This document shows, in pieces, positions 1-7,286 of a stretch of 64,000 nucleotides of DNA (the first letter of the stretch is position 1; each line of letters starts with the position of its first letter). Location: NCBI GenBank assembly GCA_035535015.1, contig DATLQU010000016.1:1-64000 (forward strand), read 5' to 3'. The DNA is from Palsa-661 sp035535015 (lineage in GTDB: Bacteria; Actinomycetota; Acidimicrobiia; Acidimicrobiales; UBA8190). The translations under genes were made by a program, and so were the position numbers. Under the pieces are notes generated by a model. That model had not been told where the DNA came from. It ran no database searches and worked only from the letters and a program-made list of their open reading frames with translations.

Positions 1-115
1 TCTTTGGGGGGGCGCTGGAAACGGGGCTGCCCGACAGCCAACTGCGGGTCCCGGGCCGGTGTGCTGAGAAACGCCACCACGATGGCCTGGACGGGACCCA
101 GCTGTCGATCAGTGG

Positions 116-493
116 CTACCGCGCCAGCGCTCTACCCGGCCGGAAGGCATTGGCTACCAGGTTGCGGTGCCGCCGATGTTCGGGGTCGTCCATCCCGAGG
201 ATCATGTGACCCATGACCATGCCGATGGTGTTGTCGTAGCCGGCGGAGCTGAAGGCCTTGGCGCTGCGCAGGATGCGCGAACAGTCTTCGAAGCGGAATG
301 CCGTCCAACTCTCCGCCGGAATCATGCCTTCGGGCATCATGTCCACGCTGACGAGGCTGCCTTTCCAGACCGGCGTCTCCGCCCTCTTTTCGGCGAAGTC
401 GGCGTAGGGGTCGCGCAGATCACCGCCGATCACGTCGTCGAAGGCGTCGAACGGGTCGTAGCTTTCGCTCTTCGTCTGTGTTTGCTCACTCAC
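116..493 (-). pseudogene. Truncated cytochrome P450 (N-terminal quarter)
   Basis: The 125-residue product matches only the start of a soluble bacterial cytochrome P450, which is normally about 400 residues. It has the early segment ending in the helix-C motif 'DPEHRRHRNLVANAFRP', where the HxxxR pair contacts a haem propionate. The I-helix, ExxR and Cys-ligand regions are absent. A TAG stop follows 'RALAR', just where family members continue with Trp-Glu. Beyond it the sequence keeps a coding look only in another frame and runs off the window edge. The GTG start at 493 has a GGGAGG ribosome site. A frameshift or a rearrangement junction would explain this; no function is expected. Confidence 0.75.
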
Positions 494-556
494 GGCCTGC
501 CTCCCGGTGTCCGGTGTCGCTGCGGACGAGCCATGGCGGCGAGGCTAGCTCTGCGA

Positions 557-585
557 GAGGTTGTCCCGCTCAGCGGGACAACCTC
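557..585. promoter_or_regulatory. Perfect 14-bp inverted repeat upstream of the P450 gene
   Basis: The arms GAGGTTGTCCCGCT (557-570) and AGCGGGACAACCTC (572-585) are exact reverse complements around one central base. The site lies 64 bases upstream of the P450 start. Its size suits an operator for a dimeric repressor such as a TetR-type protein. A one-base loop is too tight for a good RNA hairpin. The operator role is inferred. Confidence 0.5.
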
Positions 586-756
586 ATCGGAGAAGCTTGG
601 AGCGATATCGTGCGGTCGGCTTGTAAATGAGTGGCCACTGCTGCCCCCTGGCAACCGGCACTTCCAACGCGGGCCAGACAAAGACACGTTGTGCGATCGG
701 TGTCTACCAACTATGGGCGCCGACGTGACGGTGCCGGACCGAAGCAGATCGGCTCG

Positions 757-1587
757 TCAGATGCGATTTTGGGCGGTGAACAGCAGGTACTCCCAGTCCA
801 TGACCGTCGTTTCGCTACCCCGGTCGTGACGTTGGGCCAGCTCGGCGAGGTCGCGGTCGAGCGCAGCTACCCGGTCGGGATCCTGGGCTATGCCCCGGTA
901 GGCGGCGATGGTCGGGCCGTAGCGGGTCTTGAAGTAGTCGCGAAACGCCTCGGAGTTGGCGAAGTGGTCGACTGTGACCGTCTGGCGACGGGGGCTTATG
1001 TCGGTTACCCGGTCGCCAAGCAGCGCGAGCACATGGTTCTCGTTTCCCCACAGCGGTGGAGGCTGCGCCCCCGGCGGGGGTGGGGGTGCGTAGGGCTTCA
1101 TCGTGGCGAGCATCTGACCGATGAACCCCTCCGGGGTCCAGCTGAGCAGGCCGATGGTCCCGCCGGGGCGACAAACCCGGGTCAGCTCGTCGGCCGCGGC
1201 CTGATGGTGGGGGGCGAACATGACCCCGACACAGGACAGGACTACGTCGAACTCGCCATCGGCAAATGGCAGTGCCTCGGCGTCCGCTTCGCGCCACTCC
1301 ACCCGAACGCCGTGCCGGGCGGCCTGTTCTCGGCCCGCGTCGAACAGTTCCGGAGTCAGGTCGCAGGCCACAACGCTTGCTCCGGCCAAGGCTGCGGGGA
1401 TCGCCGCGTTGCCCGACCCGGCCGCCACGTCCAGCACCCGGTCACCTCGCCTCACCCCACAGGCTTCGACCAATACGGCACCCAGGTCCGGGATGATCTC
1501 GGCGGCGACTGTGGGGTAGTCGCCCAGGGCCCACATCGTCCGATGCTTGGCCTTTAGGGCCTGGTCGTTATCGCTCGGCACAGTCAT
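757..1587 (-). CDS. SAM-dependent class I methyltransferase
   Basis: This 276-residue protein has the Rossmann-type methyltransferase fold (Methyltransf_11/25 type). Motif I is 'VLDVAAGSGNAAIPAA' at about residues 50-65. An acidic post-I strand end ('VVACDLTPEL') and the motif II/III stretch 'LPFADGEFDVVLSCVGVMFAP' follow. The C-terminal half, with a proline-rich loop 'PYAPPPPPGAQPPP' and a 'FRDYFKTRYGPT' helix, probably forms the substrate pocket. The substrate cannot be read from sequence. The gene diverges from the HxlR regulator at 1752 across about 160 bp, so that regulator may control it. Confidence 0.85.
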   Translation of the reverse strand: MTVPSDNDQALKAKHRTMWALGDYPTVAAEIIPDLGAVLVEACGVRRGDRVLDVAAGSGNAAIPAALAGASVVACDLTPELFDAGREQAARHGVRVEWREADAEALPFADGEFDVVLSCVGVMFAPHHQAAADELTRVCRPGGTIGLLSWTPEGFIGQMLATMKPYAPPPPPGAQPPPLWGNENHVLALLGDRVTDISPRRQTVTVDHFANSEAFRDYFKTRYGPTIAAYRGIAQDPDRVAALDRDLAELAQRHDRGSETTVMDWEYLLFTAQNRI

Positions 1588-1751
1588 GTCTTTCGCCTCC
1601 TATCGCCGTGAAACAGCACCTCTGGGCGGACGGCGGGCCGAGCCGCACGCCGTGAGCTGGCGTCCCCTGTCGGTTCCCTTGGTCACTGCCCTCGGACCCA
1701 GAGTAAAGAAGGGCAGGTCGTGGGCCTAGTGCAAGATCAGTACCAGTAGAG

Positions 1752-2438
1752 TTGGCCGGCGTGGGGTCCGGATACCACCAGTTCTGCCCCGTCTCCAAGG
1801 CGATGGAGTTGCTCGACGAGCGCTGGACGATGCTTGTCGTGCGCGAGTTGGTGAGCGGGAGCCAACAGTTCAACGAGATGCGCCGTGGCCTGCCCCGGAT
1901 GTCCCCGTCGTTGCTGTCCAAACGTCTGCAACAGCTGGTCCGTGCCGGCATCGTGGAACGGCGGACTGACGGCGGTGGCGTGCGCTATGTCCTTACCCCA
2001 GCGGGCCAGGAGTTGCGGCCGGTGGTCGAAGCATTGGGTGCCTGGGGGGTCCGTTGGGTCGGCGAACTCGGTGACGAGGACCTCGACCCAAAGCTCCTGT
2101 TGTGGGACATGCACCGGAACATCGACCACGCCGCGGTCCCAGGTGAACGGACCGTGGTCCGGTTCAGATTCCCGGACGCACCGGTAAAGGCCCGTCACTG
2201 GTGGATGGTGATTACCGCCGAAGACGCCGACGTGTGCGATGTGGACCCTGGTCACCCAGTCGACGTGACGGTGAGCGCCAGCCTGCGCCGTATGGTCGAG
2301 GTCTGGCGTGGCGATGTGGCGTGGTCGGAGGCTCTGGGCTCAGGCGCAATCGAGGTGAGCGGCCCCGAGGTGCTTAGGCGATCCCTGCCGCGGTGGTTCA
2401 CGCTCTCGGTATTCGCTTCGGTACCTCGGCCTGCATAA
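1752..2438 (+). CDS. HxlR-family winged-helix transcriptional regulator
   Basis: Residues 10-110 form an HxlR-type winged helix: an early Cys in 'FCPVSKAMELLDERW', then 'ELVSGSQQFNEMRRGLPRMSPSLLSKRLQQLVRAGIVERR' as helix-turn-helix and wing. About 110 further residues follow, longer than the ~120-residue minimal HxlR protein, and may be a ligand-binding SCP2-like domain. The start is TTG at 1752 or GTG at 1761; both precede the conserved region and no strong ribosome site decides between them. The protein probably regulates itself and the divergent methyltransferase. The early Cys could be redox-sensing as in other members, but that is inference. Confidence 0.85.
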   Translation: MAGVGSGYHQFCPVSKAMELLDERWTMLVVRELVSGSQQFNEMRRGLPRMSPSLLSKRLQQLVRAGIVERRTDGGGVRYVLTPAGQELRPVVEALGAWGVRWVGELGDEDLDPKLLLWDMHRNIDHAAVPGERTVVRFRFPDAPVKARHWWMVITAEDADVCDVDPGHPVDVTVSASLRRMVEVWRGDVAWSEALGSGAIEVSGPEVLRRSLPRWFTLSVFASVPRPA

Positions 2439-2614
2439 CGTCTGACTGCGCTTACCAAATGGCGCTCAATAATGCGCCGCATTCCGGCAAATCGAGGCCA
2501 GATTTACCCACGCGCTATTGCCGGTTATGCAGCCGTGGGGCCGATCACCCGGCCGGTCAACCTGCGCGCAAACGCTCGTGTTGCGCGATTGCGAGCGGGG
2601 GCCAACCGTGGCGG

Positions 2615-2648
2615 GCACACGAAGCCCCTCCGCACACGAAGCCCCTCC
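2615..2648. repeat. 17-bp perfect tandem duplication
   Basis: The unit GCACACGAAGCCCCTCC occurs twice head-to-tail (2615-2631 and 2632-2648) in the gap between the HxlR gene and hicA. Otherwise the 2439-2715 gap shows nothing recognisable. Confidence 0.8.
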
Positions 2649-2715
2649 GTAGGGTGCCAAATCAAAGTAGAGGGGCGGCTGTACCGGGCAGCCTATCCAG
2701 ACCCCCTCTGTCTAC

Positions 2716-2721
2716 TATACT
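2716..2721 (+). promoter_or_regulatory. Likely -10 element of hicAB
   Basis: TATACT ends 6 bases before the hicA ATG, so the transcript would begin at or next to the start codon (leaderless). No convincing -35 hexamer is visible. HicB may bind here to autoregulate, as is known for the family. Confidence 0.4.
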
Positions 2722-2727
2722 AGGCGG

Positions 2728-2933
2728 ATGACAAGCAAGACCCTGCTGAAGTTGCTGACCGGCAGGAGGTTCAACTGTGTGTGGTTCTCCGTCAACGTGG
2801 TTCGCACATCATTGTCCAGTGTGGGGAGTGTCGAACTCTGATACCGATGCATTCCAGAGACTTGGCCCCAGGAACCTGGGCCGATATCCGATCGGCGCTC
2901 GCGCCGTGTTTGGGAGAGGGGTGGTGGGAATGA
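2728..2933 (+). pseudogene. hicA: HicA-type mRNA interferase toxin, frameshifted in a TG repeat
   Basis: HicA toxins are small double-stranded-RBD-like RNases with a catalytic His in a GSH motif. The ATG at 2728 opens 'MTSKTLLKLLTGRRFNC' in one frame. The conserved core 'VLRQRGSHIIVQCGECRTL' and the tail to 'CLGEGWWE' lie in another. The break falls in a (TG)4 run at 2776-2783. Removing one TG unit restores one open frame of about 67 codons that matches HicA throughout. The restored frame ends in TGA at 2931-2933, overlapping the hicB ATG at 2930 as ATGA, the usual coupled arrangement. As written, translation yields only a short peptide without the GSH motif, so the toxin should be inactive. 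Confidence 0.8.
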
Positions 2934-3304
2934 AGCGCTTTAAGGTCACGATTCGACGCGATCCGGAGGATCGCACAGCCTGGCTCGTGAATGTGGTGGG
3001 TCAGCCGGGGGCCCATACCTTTGGGCGTTCATTGGCTGAGGCGAAGCGTCACGGGAAGGAAGCAGTGGCGCTCTGGTTCGACTTGGAGCCAGATAAATTC
3101 GAGATCGACTGGGATGTCCATCTTGGGGTCCTGGCTGGATCGGTCAAACAAGCACGCGCAGCCATGGCTCATGCTGAAGCGGATCGCCATCGCCGAGATG
3201 AGGCTGTCAAGACCTTGACGGAGGCGGGGGTTAGCTACCGGGATGTGGCTGAGCTTCTTGGCCTGTCACACCAACGAGTTGCCCAAATCGCCAAGGCATC
3301 TTGA
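2930..3304 (+). CDS. hicB: HicB-family antitoxin
   Basis: The 124-residue product begins at the ATG at 2930, which has a GGGAGAGG ribosome site and overlaps the hicA stop. Residues 1-55 form the HicB partial RNase-H-like fold ('FKVTIRRDPEDRTAWLVNV', then 'HTFGRSLAEAKRHGKEAV'). The C-terminus holds a helix-turn-helix ('VSYRDVAELLGLSHQRVAQ'), so it can both neutralise HicA and repress the operon. It is full length although its toxin partner is frameshifted. A longer reading from 2777 adds an unconserved N-terminus and is rejected. Confidence 0.85.
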   Translation: MKRFKVTIRRDPEDRTAWLVNVVGQPGAHTFGRSLAEAKRHGKEAVALWFDLEPDKFEIDWDVHLGVLAGSVKQARAAMAHAEADRHRRDEAVKTLTEAGVSYRDVAELLGLSHQRVAQIAKAS

Positions 3305-3460
3305 CCGATCGGGCGTTCAGGGGAGTGATTGCTCCGTCGGGCTTCAGCAGGAGCGTCGAGTGTCCACAGGCGTTCAATCGGCGTATCGGGGTCGAATGCG
3401 GAAGGTTGCCGATACCCCTCATTGTGGCTCATCGACCATGTTGACCTGGTCTTTTGGTTT

Positions 3461-3535
3461 TGGTGCGCCCCTCGGGATTCGAACCCGAAACCTGCGGATT
3501 AAGAGTCCGTTGCTCTGCCGTTGAGCTAGAGGCGC
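3461..3535 (-). tRNA. tRNA-Lys (CTT)
   Basis: The minus strand folds as a full cloverleaf: acceptor GCGCCTC/GGGGCGC, T arm TCGGG-TTCGAAT-CCCGA and anticodon loop CTCTTAA, giving anticodon CTT. The 3' CCA is encoded (3461-3463). Confidence 0.95.
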
Positions 3536-3591
3536 ATCGATGAGTGTAGAAGATGACGCCCGAGCCGTGGTACGGACAGCACGACGATCAT

Positions 3592-3669
3592 TGGGGTGAC
3601 CGAGGGGACTTGAACCCCCGACCTCCAGGGCCACAACCTGGCGCTCTAACCAACTGAGCTACGGCCACC
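3592..3669 (-). tRNA. tRNA-His (GTG)
   Basis: The minus strand gives acceptor GTGGCCG/CGGTCAC with discriminator C and an encoded CCA. The anticodon loop TTGTGGC gives GTG. The base before position 1 is G, the extra G-1 expected for tRNA-His. It lies about 57 bases upstream of tRNA-Lys on the same strand, so the two may be co-transcribed. Confidence 0.95.
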
Positions 3670-3775
3670 GTGCCGGTCCAGCATGACACACGCAACACCT
3701 GGCCTGAGCCGGGCCGAGAGGTAGCCTTGGTCCGACGGGACGAAGGGTCCGGCGGTTGTCCGGCCGGGGCCTCCC

Positions 3776-3849
3776 GCCTCCGTAGCTCAACTGGATAGAG
3801 CAGGTGGTTTCTACCCACCAGGTTGCGGGTTCGACTCCTGCCGGGGGCA
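3776..3849 (+). tRNA. tRNA-Arg (TCT)
   Basis: The plus strand gives acceptor GCCTCCG/CGGGGGC with discriminator A, T arm GCGGG-TTCGACT-CCTGC, and anticodon loop TTTCTAC (TCT). CCA is not encoded. It diverges from the His/Lys pair. A decayed reading frame begins just downstream, but no integrase or repeated tRNA 3' end was found to make this an attachment site. Confidence 0.95.
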
Positions 3850-3895
3850 CACTGCCGGGGCACAAAAGTGCTGATCAGCCGATGTAGCCGGTTGA

Positions 3896-4261
3896 CCGGC
3901 CGAACTCTCGGGCGCGATCTGGGCGCGAACGGATCGCGTTTTCTTCGTTATCAAGGACGAGTTTCACGGGCGTCACCAGTCCGGCCAGAGCGCCGGCCAG
4001 CACCCGGCCGCGGTCTTGGGCCGCATGCTGGCAGGCGAGCGGCTCACGGCGTGCAGTGCCCGGTTCGAGACATCAGCTCCATGGTTACCCCCGTAGGAAC
4101 AACGTCAGGTGGAGGTGGCGAAGGTCGTGGAAGCGCGGGCCGGGAGTCTGGCACCGGTGAACATCACGGGTCCTGACGGCGCCGAGAATATGGTTCGGGT
4201 TCTCCACCGGCCTCGCGTCCACCTGTCGGACAGCTCTTGGCCGACTCGAAATGCCCGATAG
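3896..4261 (+). pseudogene. Unrecognised protein-coding remnant with an in-frame TAG
   Basis: One frame reads as protein from 3896 to 4093, with stretches such as 'VFFVIKDEFHGRHQSG' and 'LAGERLTACSARFE'. It meets TAG at 4094-4096, then stays protein-like in the same frame ('VEVAKVVEARAGSLAP', 'VNITGPDGAENMVRVL') to TAG at 4259-4261. No start codon or ribosome site is obvious, and I do not recognise the family. It may be a mobile-element remnant next to tRNA-Arg. The rest of the 3850-4555 gap shows no gene. Confidence 0.3.
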
Positions 4262-4555
4262 GGGGCTCGGGATCCCTGATCGTGCACCCTGGGTTATCAC
4301 CGATCCGACCTCCGACCCGTAGGAGGTAGGGGGCTTCCGGCCCCGTCCCGATGAATGAACGACGGCCCGTTCTCGTGGCCTGTCAGGCAACTTCTGCCCG
4401 GTCCGATGGCGCTTGCAGAGGCGGGTCGGGCGCACTCTGCCCTCGTCGTTGTCTGCGGCCTGAGCGGGTGGCAGAACGATCCCCGACCGGGCATTATGCA
4501 CTGCCGACAAAGAGTGCCTTCGTGTTCGGTGGATGCGTCGATAGCGGGAGGGCCG

Positions 4556-5464
4556 ATGCCGAGCGCCGATGAGATCCGAGACGTTCAGCGAGCGACGTGG
4601 GCCGGGCTCTCTGCGGGCTGGGAGAAGTGGGACTCGGTCATCATGGAGCAGTTGGGCCCGGTCGGCGCAGCGATTATCGAGCGTCTCGAGATCGCTGAAG
4701 ATCATCAGCATCTCGACATTGCCGCGGGTACGGGTGAACCGGGTTTGAGCATAGCGAGACTGTCGCCGAAAGGACGCGTCGTGCTGACCGACCTCGTAGC
4801 GGAGATGCTGGACGTAGCGGCGCGACGAGCCAGGGCGCAGGGGATCGCCAATATCGAGACGAAGGTGTGTGGCGCCGATGATCTGCCGTTCAACGACGCC
4901 ACATTCGATAGCGTCTCGGTGCGTTTTGGGTACATGTTCTTCCCCGACATGGGCAAGGCGACGGCCGAGTTCGCGCGCGTGCTCAAGCCGGGCGGACGTC
5001 TCTGCTCGTCGGTATGGGTCAAGCCCGAGGAAAACCCGTGGACGACGATCGCCATGCAGGCAATTGCCACCGAGGCGGTGGTGGCGCCACCCGATCCGGA
5101 CGGGCCGAATATGTTTCGGTGCGCTGCCCCCGGATATGTCAGTGCCCTGTACGAGGGCGCGGGGCTGCGCGACGTTGCCGAGTGGGACGTCGACGTCGAA
5201 CTCGTGACGCCATCGCCCGCACAGTATTGGGAGATGATCAGCGAGCACGTCTCGCTCGCCGTTTCGGCGCTTCAGCAGGTCGACGAACTGGCTCGGGAGC
5301 GGATTCGGGCAAACGCCATTGCGAAGGTGAGCGCGTTCGAGAAGGACGGCAAGGTCCGGGTTCCGGGCGTGGCGCGCTGCATCGTGGGAACGAAACAGGA
5401 CGCGGGCGGCATCCACCCTGACGACGACCGAACCGGCTGGGATCACTCGACGTCGCGATTATGA
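4556..5464 (+). CDS. UbiE/COQ5-like SAM-dependent methyltransferase
   Basis: The 302-residue product has a class I methyltransferase core. Motif I is 'HLDIAAGTGEPGLSIARL' at about residues 53-70, followed by 'VVLTDLVAEML' and 'DDLPFNDATFDSVSVRFG'. Then comes 'FARVLKPGGRLCSSVW', typical of the UbiE group. The start is the ATG at 4556, which has a GGGAGG site; the frame is open 67 codons further upstream but that part is unconserved. It differs clearly from the methyltransferase at 757-1587, and its substrate is unknown. Confidence 0.8.
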   Translation: MPSADEIRDVQRATWAGLSAGWEKWDSVIMEQLGPVGAAIIERLEIAEDHQHLDIAAGTGEPGLSIARLSPKGRVVLTDLVAEMLDVAARRARAQGIANIETKVCGADDLPFNDATFDSVSVRFGYMFFPDMGKATAEFARVLKPGGRLCSSVWVKPEENPWTTIAMQAIATEAVVAPPDPDGPNMFRCAAPGYVSALYEGAGLRDVAEWDVDVELVTPSPAQYWEMISEHVSLAVSALQQVDELARERIRANAIAKVSAFEKDGKVRVPGVARCIVGTKQDAGGIHPDDDRTGWDHSTSRL

Positions 5465-5593
5465 GCGCGTGGCCCCGGCCGGCCGCAGTTCCGTAGGACG
5501 AGTTGCGGGTCGGCCGTGTCGGACGAAGCGGTGGGCGCTACCCCGAGTACAGGGCGGACAACTCCTCAGGATCGACGATGCGGGACAGGACAG

Positions 5594-6844
5594 ATGTCGT
5601 CTAGCGTCAGGACCCGTCTGCATCCCCTCGTGGGAGGGGGCGGTGGCGGAGGGACCGGCAGCGCGACGACGGCTGGGACCGGAGGCAATGCCGGGTCGCC
5701 GAACACCGGTCAGGTGGTGCCGCGCTTTTGCGGGCAATCGGTGGTGCCGGCAACACGACCGGTGGCAACGGCGGGGTCGCTGACGCGACGCGTGCCCCAC
5801 CTCCACCGTCACCTACGACGGCAACGGGTCGACGAGCGGCGCTGTCCCAGCTGACGCTGCCGGTCCTTATATCCCTGGGGCGACGGTGACGGTCCTCGCC
5901 AACACGGGAGGCCTCGTGGAGACCGGCTATGCGTTCGCCGGCTGGAACACCGCGGCCGACGGTACGGGAACCGGCTACTCGGCGAGTGGGTCTGCGACCT
6001 TCGCCATGCCGGCCACCAACGTCGTCCTCTACGCCCAATGGACGGCGAACCCGTGCGCCGCCGGCTCCTACAACAGCGCCACCGGTCACACACCTTGCAC
6101 ACCGGCTCCGGCCGGCTCCTACGACGCCGGGACGGGCAACGCTTCACCCACGCCGTGTCCGGCCGGGACCTACAGCCCGACCCGGGGTGCCAGTTCATGC
6201 CCGGACGACGTGGTCATCACCGTCAACGTCTCGGGCACCGAGACCGTCGGCTCGGCACCGTCGTTCTCCCAGAGGGTAACGCCCCGGGGGGCGTTACCCT
6301 CTCCGGCCCGCTCTCCTGCGCCACGGCCGGGGGTGTGGCCGTGGGGAGTCTGATCCCGGGGCCGTACACGCTCGACGGGTCCTCCTGCTCGGGGTTGAGC
6401 CCATCGGCTCCGGGCTACGTGCTGTCCTACGTCGGGGTCACCCACGGCTTCGTGGTGTCGGCGGCGTCCCCGTGTGGCCCAGGGCTCCAGGCCCACGTCC
6501 TGATGGCCACGTCGCGCCGTGGGAACTTCACGGGGCTCTTCTGCGTGAACGCCAAGGGGGTCGGCACCTACACCCCGGGGAACGGTGCCCGGCACGGGGA
6601 GCATCATGGTCTCGCGAGGAACGACCTGGATCACCGCCTACGGGAAGAACCTGGCTCTGTTGGGGACCAAGACCGCCAGGTCCAGCACGTACGTTGAGAC
6701 GGCTCCCTCTCCCATCAAGGCAGGGACGTCTACATTGTCGTAAACGGCGGCAAACTGGGATCAGCCAGGACAGCGCCGATCACCGGTTCCGGTGAGGTCG
6801 GGAAGGCCGAAATCTCAAACCGCCCTTCATCGCTTCACCAGTAG
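5594..6844 (+). pseudogene. Decayed cell-surface repeat protein (Flg_new / Cys-rich repeats)
   Basis: Protein-like segments change frame at least four times. In order they are: a Gly-rich stretch ('GSATTAGTGGNAGSPNTG'); a shifted Gly-rich piece ('GAGNTTGGNGGVADAT'); a Listeria-Bacteroides (Flg_new) repeat from 'TVTYDGNG' through 'AFAGWNTAADGTG' to 'NVVLYAQWT'; and Cys-rich repeats of the 'PCPAGTYSPTRGASSCP' kind. A domain with 'LSGPLSCATAGGVAVG' and a tail ending near 6844 follow. Such modules belong to large exported adhesin-like proteins. No single intact frame or signal peptide survives. The 5465-5593 gap before it shows no gene. Confidence 0.65.
6272..6301. repeat. Perfect 14-bp inverted repeat inside the surface-protein remnant
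   Basis: GAGGGTAACGCCCC (6272-6285) and GGGGCGTTACCCTC (6288-6301) are exact reverse complements separated by GG. Both flanking frames read through it, so it may simply encode a loop, or it may be an inserted palindrome. Confidence 0.6.
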
Positions 6845-7030
6845 GTCCCAAGGCCACGCCCGGTCGGACCCCTGGGCCGGAGGGATCTCGCTCCCGTCGG
6901 GGTCCGGGATTTGTCTTGTCCCGACCGTAAGAGACCTCCTTCGGATCGGTGCATCGCCGCCGTGGCGGGTCGAAGTTTGGGCCGTCGTGGATCGCGCGTT
7001 GGCAGGTCGTTGGCTCCCGAGGCCGTTCTT

Positions 7031-7084
7031 GGGTCGCGCGTCCTAGTCACAACTTTCCATGGGTCGGGTGTCCTAGTCACAACT
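7031..7084. repeat. Near-perfect direct repeat, 30-bp period
   Basis: A 24-base unit differing at two positions, ending in GTCCTAGTCACAACT, occurs at 7031-7054 and 7061-7084. It sits in the 6845-7286 gap, which shows no gene. Multiple short repeats like this occur at the ends of some insertion sequences, so it may be a terminus left by a lost element; no transposase fragment was found nearby. Confidence 0.5.
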
Positions 7085-7286
7085 GGTGATTGGTGACGTC
7101 GTTTTCGTCGTCTCGGCATCCCCGTTGTGGTTATCGTCCTGGTCGGAAATTGTGTGGACGGCACTTCGGGCGAACGCGAACGAACGGTAAACTGAGAATC
7201 GCTCAGCGTGGCCTGTGCGGTGGATGGACATGGCCTGGTGGGGTCGACTCGTCGGCTCCGAGCTTCTCGGGGGGGAAGGTGGAGGT

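Noticed and set aside
1..115. Separate gene downstream of the truncated P450
   Set aside because: A protein-like frame runs to the window edge, but it is too short, has no start and shows no recognisable family.
3776..3849. tRNA-Arg as attachment site of a genomic island
   Set aside because: No integrase gene and no second copy of the tRNA 3' end was found in the window.
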